Source: Paraburkholderia sp.
GTDB lineage: Bacteria > Pseudomonadota > Gammaproteobacteria > Burkholderiales > Burkholderiaceae
Length of the DNA: 64,000 nt
Assembly: GCA_004322045.1 (NCBI GenBank)
Contig: SCRN01000026.1
Location: forward strand, 26,145-90,144
Reading direction: 5' to 3'
Part shown: in pieces, positions 8,195 through 19,327 of the stretch
Numbering within the stretch: position 1 is the stretch's first letter
Layout of the letters: each line of letters starts with the position of its first letter
Notes under the pieces: model-generated
The model's input: the letters and a program-made list of their open reading frames with translations, nothing else
What the model was told of the DNA's origin: nothing
Database searches by the model: none
Made by a program: the position numbers and the translations under genes

Positions 8195-9724
8195 TTGGAT
8201 ACGATCATTTTGTCGGACTGGCTCGGCGCCCGGCTCGAGCGCACCGCCGCCGAGCCCATGTACCGCCAGGTGCTGCGCCTCGTCCAACACGCCATTCTGA
8301 GCGGGCAACTCGCGCCCGGCACGAAGCTGCCGAGCTCCCGAACGCTGGCGGAAGATCTCGACATCGCCCGCAATACCGTCCTGCGCGTATATGACCAATT
8401 GACCGCCGAAGGTTATGTGCTGTCAACCACAGGCAGCGGCACTTATGTGGCCGACACGCGACCGGATGCCGCAGCCGTGCGGCCCCGCACGCTCATGCGC
8501 GCGAGCGAACCCGGTCCCGCTCGGGAAAACCGCGCTCACGCGAGCCTGTCCACCCGGGGCAGGCGTCTGATCGGCCGCGCGGGCGTGGCCCCCAAGCAAT
8601 GGGGCGCGTTCATGCCCGGCGTGCCCGACGTAACCGAGTTTCCCACGCGCACGTGGAGCCGTTTGCAGGCCCGCCTGTGGAAGGAAGCCAACCCCGACTT
8701 GCTGACCTACGCGCCCGGCGGCGGCTACCGCCCCTTGCGGCGCGCGTTGTCCGACTATCTACGCGTGGCGCGCTCGGTCAAATGCTCGCCCGACCAGATC
8801 ATCATCACGACGGGTATACACCAATCGATGGACCTCGCCGTCCGGCTCTTGACCGACGTCGGCGATCGCGCGTGGGTCGAAGAGCCTTGCTATTGGGGGG
8901 CGCGCAGCGTGCTGCAATCGGCTGGGCTGGAACTCGAGCCGATTCCCGTCGACGGCGAAGGCTTGAACCCGCTCGAGCTCGCGCAAGCCGCACCGCATGC
9001 GCCGCCCCGCCTTGCGGTCGTGACGCCCTCGCATCAGTATCCGCTTGGCATGGTGATGAGCCTCGCGCGACGGCGCACGTTGCTCGAATATGCGCGAGAG
9101 CATGAAGTGTGGATCGTCGAAGACGATTACGACAGCGAGTTTCGCTATGGCAGCCGTCCGATTGCATCGTTGCAAGGGCTCGACGATGCGGGCCGCGTCA
9201 TCTACGTGGGCAGTCTGGGCAAGATTCTCTATCCGGGGTTGCGCATCGGCTACATGGTCGCGCCGGAGCATTTGGTCGAAACCTTCCGCACCGGCGTGGC
9301 CGAGCTGTATCGCGAGGGGCAATTGATGCATCAAGCCGTGCTGGCCGAATTCATTCTGGGCGGCTACCTCACCTCTCACGTGCGGCGCATGCGTGCGCTC
9401 TATGGCGAGCGCCGGCAAATGCTGATCGATGCGATCACCGCGCGCTTCGGCGACACGCTGCCCGTGATGGGCGACGAAGCCGGCCTCCACCTCGTGCTCG
9501 GGCTGCCCGATACAGCGGACGATCGGGCGGTGACGGCCGCGGCCTTCGAAGCGGGCGTGATCGTGCGGCCGCTGGCGGCCTACTACAGCAGCGAAGAAGT
9601 CGCGCGCCGCGGGCTGTTGCTTGGTTATGCCTGTGTGCCGAACGCCCGCATCGGGCCGGCGTTCGACACGCTCGCGCGCGTGATCGAACAGCATATGAAT
9701 GTGGGCGCGAAGCAAGTCGCTTGA
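8195..9724 (+). CDS. MocR family transcriptional regulator (GntR HTH fused to aminotransferase-like domain)
   Basis: 509 residues from TTG 8195, preceded by AAGGGAAC. A longer reading frame begins at 8126 but that lies upstream of the likely -10 box. The N-terminal GntR winged helix spans about 15-80 (MYRQVLRLVQHAILSGQL, LPSSRTLAEDL), followed by a fold-type I PLP domain. The PLP lysine is in VGSLGKILYPGLRIGY. Relatives such as GabR, PdxR and TauR sense amines or vitamins. Divergence from a polyamine-type importer suggests an amine-related ligand, by inference. Confidence 0.9.
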   Translation: MDTIILSDWLGARLERTAAEPMYRQVLRLVQHAILSGQLAPGTKLPSSRTLAEDLDIARNTVLRVYDQLTAEGYVLSTTGSGTYVADTRPDAAAVRPRTLMRASEPGPARENRAHASLSTRGRRLIGRAGVAPKQWGAFMPGVPDVTEFPTRTWSRLQARLWKEANPDLLTYAPGGGYRPLRRALSDYLRVARSVKCSPDQIIITTGIHQSMDLAVRLLTDVGDRAWVEEPCYWGARSVLQSAGLELEPIPVDGEGLNPLELAQAAPHAPPRLAVVTPSHQYPLGMVMSLARRRTLLEYAREHEVWIVEDDYDSEFRYGSRPIASLQGLDDAGRVIYVGSLGKILYPGLRIGYMVAPEHLVETFRTGVAELYREGQLMHQAVLAEFILGGYLTSHVRRMRALYGERRQMLIDAITARFGDTLPVMGDEAGLHLVLGLPDTADDRAVTAAAFEAGVIVRPLAAYYSSEEVARRGLLLGYACVPNARIGPAFDTLARVIEQHMNVGAKQVA

Positions 9725-9755
9725 CGATGCGGCACGGCGGCAATGCATTGTGCGC

Positions 9756-12700
9756 TCAGCCAGCCGGCGTCAGATCCACCCGCGTCGCGGGGCCGTTATC
9801 CTTCATCCCTTCGGTCCCAAAGTGGGGCGGCCCGATCGTGATGCGACCGGCATCGACCTTTTGGATCAAATATTGCCGAACGTTCTGCGCACGCTGCTCC
9901 GCAAGCGCGTGCAAGCTCGTATCGTCGACCGTTGCGTGGTAAGCCAACGCCCGCTTCATATCCTCATCGGGCAGCGTTTTGGTCAAGCCGATGAAATTGC
10001 GCGGCTTCTTGAAATCGGCGTTCTTGTACGCCTCCTTCAGATAACGGCTGTACTCGTCGGGGGACAGCGTCACCGTTGACGGATCGACCTGTTTCCCGCC
10101 GCTCGCCGTCGCCTTCGCCTTCTCCTGCTTGACGAGATCGTCGACATAAGCGAGCCGAAGCCCCGGCATGTCGACGTTCGCATTGGCGCGTCCGCTCAGC
10201 TCGAGCTTCACCGCGGTCTTGTCGTTCATCAACTTGGCAAGCGTGTCCAGTTTCTCGCGCGACCGATCGGTCAATGCAGCGGAACCCGGGGCAAAGGCGA
10301 TGAATTGCAACTGTTGCGCGCTCGTCTCGCCACTCGCGCCGCCTCCGATTGCGTTCGCAAGCAGCGAGAACGGCGCGGTGACGGCCTTCTCGATCAAATG
10401 CACGACGGCGCTCCAAATCAGGCTGCCCAAGCTGAATTGCGGATTCGACAGCGATCCGGAAACGGGGATGTTGACGTCGATCTGACCGCGCGAGTTTTTC
10501 AGCAACGCAATCGCGAGACGCACGGGCAAGTGCGTTTCGGTATCGTTCTGCACATGTTCGCCGAACGTCAGTTGGTCGATGAATAGATGGTTCTGCGCCG
10601 TCAACTGGTCGTTTTCGAGCTTGTAATGGAGATCGACGTTCAGGCTGCCTCGCGTAATCGGGTAGCCGGCGTACTTGAGCGAATAGGGCGTGAGGTTCTT
10701 CAAGCCGATGTCGTGCGCGCTCGCGCTCAGATCGAGCATGGGCTTGGGTGCGAGCGGGTTGGCCGTGCCGCGAATGGCGATCGGCCCGTTGTCGGCCAGG
10801 CTCGCGCTGATGTCGACCGGGGCCGGTGTCGCGACGTCGGTGCCGAACGTGCCGATCGTCCCCGCGATGTCGACGAGGTTGGCCGTGTAGTTCGGCTTGA
10901 CGAAGTCGTCCGTGTAATTCACATGGCCTTGCTGCAACACCACCTGACCGATGCGGGCATGCAACGGCGTCGAGGCCGAGCCGGTGGGCGGGGTGGTCTG
11001 CACGTGCGCGGTCGTCGTCGATGCTTTTTGCTTGGCTTGCGCCGACGCTTCCGATGCGGCGCGCCCCTCGGCAAGCACATCGTTCAGATTGAGTTTGCCG
11101 TTCGCATCGAGCAACACGCGCCCGAAAAACCGCGTAAACGTCACACGGGCGATGTCGAGATTGACGCCATGTTCGTCATAGCGCGCGTTGATGCCGCCGA
11201 TCCCGAGCGTGCCCCATCCGGCCAGCGGCGCTGCGCTGATGCGGTCGAGCAGACGGACGTCCACTAGCGCCGCACCCCCGCGATACGAGTAGGACGGCGC
11301 GCCGTTTGTCGGCATCGAGGCCTTCAACTGTCCGCGCGCATTCAACTGAGCGGCTGCGATTTTTGCATTGAGCCGGCTGCCGAAGTACGGTTCGAAGGGC
11401 GAAAGATCGAGCCGATTCGCCTGCACCGTCAGCGTCGCGGCGAGCGGGACAGGCACGACGTCGCCGTCGATATTCAGCGTCCCCTTGCCGTTGAGCGAAG
11501 CCTCCAGCTTGACGGCAAGCGGCTTGCGCAGGTCTTCGGTGACGTTGCGCACATCGAGCTGAATCGGGGCGACGTGCAGCTTCACGGGGCGCGGCGCGGC
11601 TTCGTCCGTGATATCGGCGGAAGCGTCTCTCACCGCGAGTTCGCCGATCCTGTAGCGCCAGCCCGCCTGCGCGGCATTCGCCGGTTTCGATACGTCGCCG
11701 CGATTCGACTCGCGCGCGTGCCGCTCATGGGCGGCGCCGGGTGCCTGCGCCCGTTCTGAATGCGGGGTCGATTCCGGCGGTTCGGCCAGTTGTGTCAAGC
11801 TGATGCGGCCGTTCTTGCCGCGCGTGCCCGTCACCGCCAGCCCCGTCGCCTCGATCCGCTCGATGTCCGCCGCGCGGGCCGCCACATCGATGCCTTTGAG
11901 CGAGACCCGGCCTTGCGCCAGCGCAATGTCGGGCGCGGCGCCCTTCGCCGCGTCGGCGCCGGTCAGTTGCAACGCCTTCAGCGTCAGTTCCCCTGCGCCC
12001 ACGCGCGCTTCGGCCACCGGATGCGACCAGTCGGCGTCGAGCGATAGCGATGCTCCCAGCCGGCCCGCCGCGATGCGCGCACGAGTGACACTGTCCAAAT
12101 AGGGCTGTGCGATGGGCAAGGCCAACTCTTCGATCGACAGTTTGGCGTCGGCGCGCTTCGCAGCCAATGCGAGCGTGCCCGACGCCCCGATACTGCCGCC
12201 TTGCTTGAGCGCCGTTTGGATCGCATAGCGCGCCTTGGCATCGCCAAGCGTCGAAAAATCGTCGAGCGTCGCATTCAAGTTGGTCAAGTCGAGCGCGACG
12301 GGTCGATCGGGCACGCGATCCTCGAGGGCGACGCTGCCGTCGTTCAACGCAAAATGCTTGATCGACACGTCAAGGGGTGCGGGTTTAGCGGCGGCAATCT
12401 CGCCAGGCGTAGACGCCGCATCGGGCGCAGAGGCCGCCGAAGTGGCGCTCTCGGTGGCGCTCGCGGCCTGCGCCGCAGGCTCGCCGGCCGTTGCCGCCGG
12501 CTTGGGCGAAGATGCGGGAGCCGGAGCGAACGCGCGCGCAATGCTCAGTTCGCCCGAATGCTCGCGCAGCAAATGCAGCACCGGCTGGTCGAGCCGGATT
12601 TCATCGAAGCGATACACGCCCGCGAGCGGCTGCAGTCCCGCCGCGGCCACATGCAAGGCATGCGCCGAGAAAAACGGCGCGTGGGCCGTGTCGACGATGC

Positions 12701-13574
12701 GGGCATCGGTCAAATCGGCCGTGCCCGAGACGGTCAAGCTCGGTTTGTCCGCCGACATCACGAAGCGCAACTTCAAATCGCCGGCCAGCTTGCCGCTTTG
12801 CACTTCCAGCGGGAGTTTGGCCGGCGCATAAGACAATAAGCGCGGCACATCGAGGCCATCGAACGTGACGGCCACGTCCGATTCGCGCGTTTTCGAGAAC
12901 GGCTTGGTCTTCCCCCGGATTTCGATCGGGCTGCCGTCCACGCGCGCGGACAAGCGCGGCGCGACGAAAATGTCGGTCTGCGCGGGCAGCGTGGCGATGA
13001 ACGGCACGCCCAGCGAAAATGACTCGACGACATGATGCATGCCGAGTAGGCGATCGTCGAAATCGACGCGACCGTTTTCGACGGCGATGTTCGAGACCGA
13101 GAACAAGGTCGGCCCTGCTTGCGGTTTCGACGGTTTCGCGAACTTCTCGACGAGATCGCTGAAGTTAAAGCGCTGCGCGTCGTAACGCACGACGTTGACC
13201 CGCGGGGAATCGATGCGCAGTTCCGTGACGATCGGCGCAAAGCGCAGCAGCGTCATCCATGACGCGCGCACGACCAGGCGTTCCATGGCGGCGAACTCGC
13301 CCGCGCCGCCGCGTTCGCCCACGCGCAGGCCATCGACTTCGAGGCGAAGCGTGTACGGATTGAGCGCCACCCGGCGAATCGATGCCGGCCGTGCGAGCGT
13401 TTGCGTGAGCTGCTGTTCGGCGATGTGCCGAATGAGCGGCGGCGCCGCGAAAAAGCCCAGCAACCCATACAGCGCGATGGCAATCACCACGCCGATCGCG
13501 GTACGGCGCGCCCTGCGCGACCGCATGGCTACCCCGAAGCGGGCCTGCGCGCTGCCCTTCGGTTCGTTCGTCAT
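9756..13574 (-). CDS. DUF748 (AsmA-like) envelope protein with OmpA-like C-terminus
   Basis: 1272 residues. There is an N-terminal membrane anchor near 27-48 (IGVVIAIALYGLLGFFAAPP), then long AsmA/DUF748-type beta-rich repeats and an Ala/Pro-rich low-complexity linker (about 350-395). Such proteins are inner-membrane anchored, span the periplasm and are linked to envelope lipid homeostasis. The last 180 residues look like an OmpA peptidoglycan-binding fold split by an insert: FAPGSAALTDRSREKLDTLA, then about 90 residues, then LAEQRAQNVRQYLIQK. It is convergent with the MocR gene (31 nt apart). Confidence 0.85.
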   Translation of the reverse strand: MTNEPKGSAQARFGVAMRSRRARRTAIGVVIAIALYGLLGFFAAPPLIRHIAEQQLTQTLARPASIRRVALNPYTLRLEVDGLRVGERGGAGEFAAMERLVVRASWMTLLRFAPIVTELRIDSPRVNVVRYDAQRFNFSDLVEKFAKPSKPQAGPTLFSVSNIAVENGRVDFDDRLLGMHHVVESFSLGVPFIATLPAQTDIFVAPRLSARVDGSPIEIRGKTKPFSKTRESDVAVTFDGLDVPRLLSYAPAKLPLEVQSGKLAGDLKLRFVMSADKPSLTVSGTADLTDARIVDTAHAPFFSAHALHVAAAGLQPLAGVYRFDEIRLDQPVLHLLREHSGELSIARAFAPAPASSPKPAATAGEPAAQAASATESATSAASAPDAASTPGEIAAAKPAPLDVSIKHFALNDGSVALEDRVPDRPVALDLTNLNATLDDFSTLGDAKARYAIQTALKQGGSIGASGTLALAAKRADAKLSIEELALPIAQPYLDSVTRARIAAGRLGASLSLDADWSHPVAEARVGAGELTLKALQLTGADAAKGAAPDIALAQGRVSLKGIDVAARAADIERIEATGLAVTGTRGKNGRISLTQLAEPPESTPHSERAQAPGAAHERHARESNRGDVSKPANAAQAGWRYRIGELAVRDASADITDEAAPRPVKLHVAPIQLDVRNVTEDLRKPLAVKLEASLNGKGTLNIDGDVVPVPLAATLTVQANRLDLSPFEPYFGSRLNAKIAAAQLNARGQLKASMPTNGAPSYSYRGGAALVDVRLLDRISAAPLAGWGTLGIGGINARYDEHGVNLDIARVTFTRFFGRVLLDANGKLNLNDVLAEGRAASEASAQAKQKASTTTAHVQTTPPTGSASTPLHARIGQVVLQQGHVNYTDDFVKPNYTANLVDIAGTIGTFGTDVATPAPVDISASLADNGPIAIRGTANPLAPKPMLDLSASAHDIGLKNLTPYSLKYAGYPITRGSLNVDLHYKLENDQLTAQNHLFIDQLTFGEHVQNDTETHLPVRLAIALLKNSRGQIDVNIPVSGSLSNPQFSLGSLIWSAVVHLIEKAVTAPFSLLANAIGGGASGETSAQQLQFIAFAPGSAALTDRSREKLDTLAKLMNDKTAVKLELSGRANANVDMPGLRLAYVDDLVKQEKAKATASGGKQVDPSTVTLSPDEYSRYLKEAYKNADFKKPRNFIGLTKTLPDEDMKRALAYHATVDDTSLHALAEQRAQNVRQYLIQKVDAGRITIGPPHFGTEGMKDNGPATRVDLTPAG

Positions 13575-13640
13575 CGCACTGCTCCGTTCACGCTCGCTTG
13601 CCCCGCTCCGTTGAGATGGGCATCGCGCCCAGGTTCTCGC

Positions 13641-15137
13641 TTATCGGGATTCGACCTGCGGCGGCAGCCAACTGCCATCGGCCGCGCTCGGTTGCGGCGC
13701 GTATAGCCGCATCACAAGTTCGAACGGCCCCGGCGGCGCAGGCAGCCAGTTCGACTGATGCGCCCGAGCCGGCGGCTTCGACGACACATAGACGTCGATC
13801 GAGCCATCGCGATTGCGACGCAAACGATCGTGCGAGTCGATCGAGTGCCGAGGCAACCGCCCGGGCGCCAGTTCGCCGTTCGGCGTGTAAGCCGTGATCG
13901 TCCAATAGGCGCGCACGGGCGGCAGGGCCTTGGAGGGGAAGTGCATCACATAAGTGCGGTCGCCGTCGAGCGGTTTGCCCGCACCATCGACCAAGGCGGT
14001 CGGGAACGCTTCGTCCTGCTTGGTCGCGACACCGGGATGGGCATAGGTTGCGTACGCCCGCAATGCGTAGTCGTCGCCGTAATGGCCGACGCTATCGCCC
14101 AGCCAGTTCCAGCCGTTGCCTGAAACGGCGTTGACCGGCGGCGTCTGCACGTGCTTGAAACCCTCGGCTACGCCCGCGGCGATCGCATCGGCCGAGCCGG
14201 GAGGGAAATGAGGCGCTTGCCCCGGCATCACCCCGATATCGGCCAGAACCTTGACGGCATGGGCATCGTCGGACGATGGTGGATCGTCGCGCAGCGCATC
14301 GGCCAATTTGCCGAAGAAAGCATCCGCATCGAGCTGAGCGACGGCCGCAGCGTTCGCGGCAAGCCCGGCCGATGCCTCGGCGATGCTTTCGTTCGCCTCA
14401 GCCGCATCGGCGTGGCCCGCGCGCCGCCCCCGCTTCGCGTGCTTGCCGCGCGCGGCATGGCGTTCGTGTTCGTCGGCAAGATACGCCGACAGCGGCGCGA
14501 CGCGCACCTCGTTCTCCAACCGGCGAGCCGCCGGCACCGCCCTCGCATCGAGCGCAGCGATGCGCACGCCAAACCATAGATTCTTGCTCGGCGCAGCGAT
14601 GCGCACGACGTTCGAGGGCAGTTGGCCATCCCAACCCGGCGGCACGAGCGCGATGGTCTGCGGCTTGGGCGCCCCGGTCCGGGCGTTGGCGGTCGGCCCC
14701 GTCGACCAGACCACGTTCGTCCACATGTCGAGCACGCGAGCATCGAGGAAACGCCCATGCGTGTCGGGCACCGACACGAGGACGGGTTCCTGCGACAAAT
14801 CGAGCCACGCGTTCGCGGATAGCGTGTCAACGTCCGCCAGCGGCGGCCGTCCGTCCCCTTCCGTCGTCGTCACGGGCACCGGGTGCAAGGTGTTGAGCAC
14901 CGCGCCCGCGTCCGTGCCGGCGCCGGCCAACGCCGCGGCGCGCGCCGTCGTCATCACGACCAGCGGATAGCCGAACACGTATGAATCCACGACTTCGTCT
15001 TGAGTCCAGCCCGTCGCGTGCGGTGGAGGCGGCGCCTTGACCGGGGCGGCACACCCGGCAAAGACGACGGCGGCGACACACGCCAGCCAGGAGCGAGCCC
15101 CCGCGGGCAGCTTGAGATTTCGAGTTTTTGTTGTCAT
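13641..15137 (-). CDS. DUF1254/DUF1214 domain lipoprotein
   Basis: 498 residues from ATG 15135-15137; an upstream in-frame start would add 30 arginine-rich residues and spoil the signal peptide. The start [17 protein letters not shown] is followed by a hydrophobic stretch and lipobox VFAGC, so a lipoprotein is expected. DUF1254 lies around 45-200 and DUF1214 in the last 110 residues ([20 protein letters not shown]). The middle (about 220-290) is Ala/His/Arg-rich and atypical. Function of the family is unknown. It is divergent from copA. Confidence 0.85.
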   Translation of the reverse strand: MTTKTRNLKLPAGARSWLACVAAVVFAGCAAPVKAPPPPHATGWTQDEVVDSYVFGYPLVVMTTARAAALAGAGTDAGAVLNTLHPVPVTTTEGDGRPPLADVDTLSANAWLDLSQEPVLVSVPDTHGRFLDARVLDMWTNVVWSTGPTANARTGAPKPQTIALVPPGWDGQLPSNVVRIAAPSKNLWFGVRIAALDARAVPAARRLENEVRVAPLSAYLADEHERHAARGKHAKRGRRAGHADAAEANESIAEASAGLAANAAAVAQLDADAFFGKLADALRDDPPSSDDAHAVKVLADIGVMPGQAPHFPPGSADAIAAGVAEGFKHVQTPPVNAVSGNGWNWLGDSVGHYGDDYALRAYATYAHPGVATKQDEAFPTALVDGAGKPLDGDRTYVMHFPSKALPPVRAYWTITAYTPNGELAPGRLPRHSIDSHDRLRRNRDGSIDVYVSSKPPARAHQSNWLPAPPGPFELVMRLYAPQPSAADGSWLPPQVESR

Positions 15138-15408
15138 GTGCACGGTCTGTTTTTTACGAGGGCATCGGGCGGGCGACTCCACCTTCGCCGTTGTACGGCG
15201 TTCGACCCGGCCAGGATCTCGCGCCACTTCGATTCTCGTTCGAATCGCGAGAGCGTTGTATCGTATCCTCGGCCGCTAAGCAAGGATCAACCAAAACTCG
15301 AGGATAAAGCCGCAACACTCGCGCCCGCCGCTTTGAAGCTTAGACGTCGTCCGGCAAGTCTCACAATCTGCCCGGCAGAGCCGTCCGGCCGACAGCCGCC
15401 GACATCCC

Positions 15409-15439
15409 TTGACCTTCCAATCATGGGAAGGTCGATAGT
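15409..15439 (+). promoter_or_regulatory. CueR-type copper-responsive promoter
   Basis: TTGACC (-35, 15409-15414) and GATAGT (-10, 15434-15439) are separated by 19 bp, the overlong spacer used by MerR-family activators. Centred in it is the dyad ACCTTCC-7 nt-GGAAGGT (15412-15432), matching the CueR box known from copA promoters. It reads toward the copper ATPase. An in-frame ATG at 15423 lies inside this promoter, so translation must start further down, at 15486. Confidence 0.85.
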
Positions 15440-15485
15440 GAATCATCTTGTTGCGGCCCCGGCCGTTTCCGTCATCAGAGTCCCC

Positions 15486-17807
15486 ATGACCGAACTCGCA
15501 TCTTCCGATATCGCCGACACGCCGAGCGCCGAACTCGAGATCCAGGGCATGACCTGCGCCTCCTGCGCCAACCGGGTCGAAAAAGCCCTGGCGCGCGTCC
15601 CCGGCGTCACCGCCGCTTCCGTCAACCTTGCGACCGAGCGCGCCTCGGTGCGCACATCGGGGCCGCTCGCACCCGTCGACGTCGACCGGCTCGTCAAAGC
15701 GGTCGTCGATGCCGGGTACGGGGCGCAGCCTGTCGTGTCGCAAACGCAAGAGGCCGACACCGGCGAAAACGCTCCGACGACGGCCGAGGGAAACCGAGTG
15801 CGCCGCGCCCGGCGCGAATTGGCCGCGGTTGCCTTGTCGGCGTTGCTCAGTGCGCCGCTCACGCTGCCCATGCTGAGCGCACCGTTCGGCGTCGAAGCGG
15901 CCCTGCCCGCCTGGTTGCAACTCGTGCTCGCAAGCCTCGTCCAATTCGTGTCCGGCGCGCGCTTCTACGCTAGCGCTTATCGGGCCGTGCGCGCGCGAGC
16001 GGGCAACATGGATTTGCTCGTGGCGCTCGGCACATCGGCGGCGTACGGTTTGAGCGTGTGGCAGATGATCGTGCATCCCGGCGACACGATGCACCTGTAT
16101 TTCGAGGCGTCCGCCGTCGTGATCACGCTCGTGCGGCTCGGCAAATGGCTCGAAGCGCGCGCCAAACGCGAAACGACCGACGCCATTCGCGCGCTGAGCG
16201 CACTCAGGCCGGAGCGAGCGCAAATCAAGGACGAACTCGGCAACGAGCGCGAGGTGCCGCTTGCGCAAGTGCGCGTCGGCACAGTGGTCATCGTCAAGCC
16301 CGGCGAACGCATGCCCGTCGACGGAACGATCGCGGCAGGCCGCACGCACGTGGACGAATCGTTGATCACCGGGGAAAGCCTGCCGGTCGCGAAAGGCCCA
16401 GGCGAGCATGTGACGGCCGGGTCGATCAACGGCGAAGGCGCGCTGGAGGTGACGACGACGGCCACGGGCGCCGAAACCACACTCGCACGCATCATCCGGC
16501 TCGTCGAAAGCGCGCAGGCGGAAAAAGCGCCCATTCAACGGCTCGTCGATCGCGTGAGCGCCGTGTTCGTGCCCGCGATTCTCGTGTTGGCCGCGGCCAC
16601 GTTCGGGTTGTGGCTGTTGGCGGGCGCTTCGGTGGAGACGGCGATTCTCGATGCGGTTTCGGTGCTCGTCATCGCCTGCCCATGCGCGCTCGGACTCGCG
16701 ACGCCGGCCGCGATCATGGCGGGCACGGGCGTCGCGGCCCGGCGCGGCGTGTTGATCAAAGACGCCGAAGCGCTCGAACTCGCACAGCGCGTGTCCGTCG
16801 TCGCATTCGACAAAACCGGCACGCTGACGGTCGGCAAGCCCCGGCTTACCGCGTTCGAGCCACTCGGAATGCTGCGTGACGAGGCGCTTGCGCTGGCCGC
16901 CGCCGTCGAGCGCGGCAGCGATCATCCGCTCGCCCGCGCGCTCGTTGCCGAGCACGAAGCACGCGCCGCGGGCGAACCGGCCTCGCCCGCGACGGCCGCA
17001 GCGGGCAATGCACGCACGCGCCTGCCAACCGCTGCGCACGCGCAAGCCGTCGCCGGCCGCGGCATGCAAGCACAGATCGACGGCGCCACGATGTGCGTCG
17101 GCAACGCACGCTGGCTTGCCGAACTGGCCATCGAGCCGCCGCCCGCGGCGCGCGAACGAGCGGCGGAACTGGAAGCCGCGGGCAACACGATCTCTTGGCT
17201 GATGCGCCAGAGTGCAGGCGCCGTGCCTGCCGAGGCACTCGCGCTGATCGCATTCGGCGACAGCGTGAAGCCGACCGCTCGCATCGCCGTCGAACAATTG
17301 GCTGCGCGCGGCGTAAAAAGCGTGCTGATCACGGGCGACAATCGCGGAGCAGCCGCCACCGTGGCCGCCGCACTAGACATCGACGAGTACTACGCCCAGG
17401 TGCTGCCGTCGGACAAGGCGGACATCGTCGCGCAGTTGAAGGCGGGTACGGGGCAGATCGTCGCCATGGTCGGCGACGGTATCAACGACGCGCCCGCGCT
17501 AGCCGCGGCCGACATCGGCATCGCCATGGCAACCGGAACCGACGTCGCTATGCACGCAGCCGGCATTACGCTGATGCGCGGCGATCCGGCGCTCGTCGCC
17601 GATGCGATCGACATCTCGCGCCGCACTTATCGCAAGATCCAGCAGAACTTGTTTTGGGCGTTCGTCTACAACCTAATCGGCATTCCGCTCGCCGCGCTCG
17701 GGCTGCTGAACCCGATGCTGGCGGGGGCTGCGATGGCCTTCTCGAGCGTCAGCGTCGTCACCAACGCGCTGTTGCTCAAGCGGTGGAAGGGCGTCGAGCG
17801 CGCTTGA
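15486..17807 (+). CDS. copA: Copper-translocating P1B-type ATPase
   Basis: 773 residues from ATG 15486, chosen because the CueR-type promoter covers an earlier ATG. It exports Cu(I) across the inner membrane. One N-terminal heavy-metal domain has [10 protein letters not shown] with CxxC at 24-27. The membrane CPC motif is at 398-400, the phosphorylation motif DKTGTLT starts at 442, the HP motif is SDHPLARAL, and GDGIND is at 663-668. Length and motifs are complete. No copper chaperone or cueR gene is adjacent, so the regulator acts from elsewhere. Confidence 0.95.
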   Translation: MTELASSDIADTPSAELEIQGMTCASCANRVEKALARVPGVTAASVNLATERASVRTSGPLAPVDVDRLVKAVVDAGYGAQPVVSQTQEADTGENAPTTAEGNRVRRARRELAAVALSALLSAPLTLPMLSAPFGVEAALPAWLQLVLASLVQFVSGARFYASAYRAVRARAGNMDLLVALGTSAAYGLSVWQMIVHPGDTMHLYFEASAVVITLVRLGKWLEARAKRETTDAIRALSALRPERAQIKDELGNEREVPLAQVRVGTVVIVKPGERMPVDGTIAAGRTHVDESLITGESLPVAKGPGEHVTAGSINGEGALEVTTTATGAETTLARIIRLVESAQAEKAPIQRLVDRVSAVFVPAILVLAAATFGLWLLAGASVETAILDAVSVLVIACPCALGLATPAAIMAGTGVAARRGVLIKDAEALELAQRVSVVAFDKTGTLTVGKPRLTAFEPLGMLRDEALALAAAVERGSDHPLARALVAEHEARAAGEPASPATAAAGNARTRLPTAAHAQAVAGRGMQAQIDGATMCVGNARWLAELAIEPPPAARERAAELEAAGNTISWLMRQSAGAVPAEALALIAFGDSVKPTARIAVEQLAARGVKSVLITGDNRGAAATVAAALDIDEYYAQVLPSDKADIVAQLKAGTGQIVAMVGDGINDAPALAAADIGIAMATGTDVAMHAAGITLMRGDPALVADAIDISRRTYRKIQQNLFWAFVYNLIGIPLAALGLLNPMLAGAAMAFSSVSVVTNALLLKRWKGVERA

Positions 17808-17885
17808 GGCCCGTGCTCGCAGCGCATGCGGACGTCCCGCCTCGACCGTTGCGCCCGATGCTTTGACCGGGCGGCCGGCAGCAGG

Positions 17886-18992
17886 TCAATGCGCGGCGGG
17901 CTTGGACCTTTCGGCGGTGTGCCGGGCATGCGCCCCCGTGGCGCGTTTGGCCGGCTGTTGCGCGGTGGCCGCTGGGGCAGCGCCATCCGCGGGCGATGCG
18001 GATCGTTCCGCCCCTTGCCCTCGAACCGGGAGCGCCGATACCGCGCTCGCCAGACTCGCCAATGCGGCTTGCTGCTGGCTCAACGCCGATTGAACCTGCT
18101 GCTGCGCAGCCTCCGAGCGATGCACGAACCCGATCAACGCCACCGTCTGCGCTACCGATACGATCAGCAGTAGCGCAAGAACAGCCAACGTGAGCCCAAG
18201 CCAGTGCCGCGTGCGACGCCAGCGCGCTTGTGCCGCGTGCTGCGCTTGATCGAACGCCGCTTGGAGCGATGCAACGGTTTGGGTGAGCGCGTTCGCGTCC
18301 AGGCCGTCGAACGGCTGCGCCGTTTCGTGCTCGGCGCCACCGGCGAAAGCGGGTTGCTCGGCGGGCGGGAGCGCCAGCACCTGCGCACTATTCCCCGCGC
18401 GCTTGCTGTCGCCCGCGCTCAATGGAATCGCGCCCGCTTGGGCCGCGGTGCCTTTAGCTGCGGCGCGCATCGCATCGGCAGGCCCGCGCGCGCCTTGCTG
18501 CCGCACGCTAGCCAGCGCCGCCCCCGGCGAGAGCAGCGGCACACGTTGGGAAGCGGGCGAAGCGCCGTCGGGCGAACCCGCTGCGACGATGGGCGCCTGT
18601 GCCGTAACCAACTTTTCTTCGGCGATGGGCTTCTGTGCTGTAACCGGCTTCTCTTCGGCAAGCGCACTGCCGCCGGGCAAGTTTGCGCCTTCGGTCACGC
18701 CTGCTGGCTCGCCCGCCGCGCGCTGCCCACGGGGCGTCATCGAGACAAAGGCCTCGGCGGGCAACTCGAAGCCAAGCAGCGTCCCCTGGCGCGGATCGAA
18801 GTGCAGCGACGGCATATTCTCGCCCGCCTCGCCCGCCTCGTCGCGCAGCACTTGCGGTTGCGGTTCCGGTTGCGGATCGACGGCGGTGCGCGCCGCGCCG
18901 TGCTCATCGCCGGCGAAAGCCGCGCGGGCCCGGCCTTTCGCCTGTTTGACGCCTCGTGAACGAGAAGAGAAGGATGCTGCGGAATCTGCCAT
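17886..18992 (-). CDS. Hypothetical single-span membrane protein
   Basis: 368 residues from ATG 18990-18992. It is mostly low-complexity Ala/Pro/Glu/Gln sequence. One clear membrane span lies near 262-288 (WLGLTLAVLALLLIVSVAQ), flanked by a basic WRRTRH stop signal and followed by a short Gln/Ala coiled coil (SEAAQQQVQSALSQQQAALA). With the basic patch before the span, the long N-terminus should be cytoplasmic and the C-terminus periplasmic. An internal imperfect repeat (EEKPVTAQKPIAEEKLVTAQ) is visible. I do not recognise a family. It is convergent with copA. Confidence 0.65.
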   Translation of the reverse strand: MADSAASFSSRSRGVKQAKGRARAAFAGDEHGAARTAVDPQPEPQPQVLRDEAGEAGENMPSLHFDPRQGTLLGFELPAEAFVSMTPRGQRAAGEPAGVTEGANLPGGSALAEEKPVTAQKPIAEEKLVTAQAPIVAAGSPDGASPASQRVPLLSPGAALASVRQQGARGPADAMRAAAKGTAAQAGAIPLSAGDSKRAGNSAQVLALPPAEQPAFAGGAEHETAQPFDGLDANALTQTVASLQAAFDQAQHAAQARWRRTRHWLGLTLAVLALLLIVSVAQTVALIGFVHRSEAAQQQVQSALSQQQAALASLASAVSALPVRGQGAERSASPADGAAPAATAQQPAKRATGAHARHTAERSKPAAH

Positions 18993-19327
18993 AGCGTGTG
19001 GTGGCGGCCGCGGCCTGGCGCGGCGCATTGGAATGGTGATCGAGCGTGTTGCAAACGCGGCATTGTCTCACGATCGATCGGGCCTGCGTCCCCGCGGTCG
19101 CACGGCGATTGGGTCGTCACCGGCCCTCCCTCATGTCGGCATGCCCATTGCCATTCTCCTCGCCGTTCGCGGCTTCTTCATGCAGCGCCCGCACGCCAGG
19201 CGCGTTGCGCAACATCTGGCAAACGTATCGGCCGGCCTGCCGCGCACCGAGCCTTTGGATTATGCTTTGCGCTTTGCGCGATGCTTTACGCGGCACGCGC
19301 CACCTCGTCTCCGAGCCATTTCGCATC

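Noticed and set aside
9756..13574. Several long plus-strand frames across the DUF748 gene
   Set aside because: They are Arg-rich shadows caused by high GC at third codon positions of the real minus-strand gene.
15000..15485. N-terminal extension of CopA by up to 162 residues
   Set aside because: The extension is Arg-rich, overlaps the divergent lipoprotein gene and runs through the CueR-type promoter.
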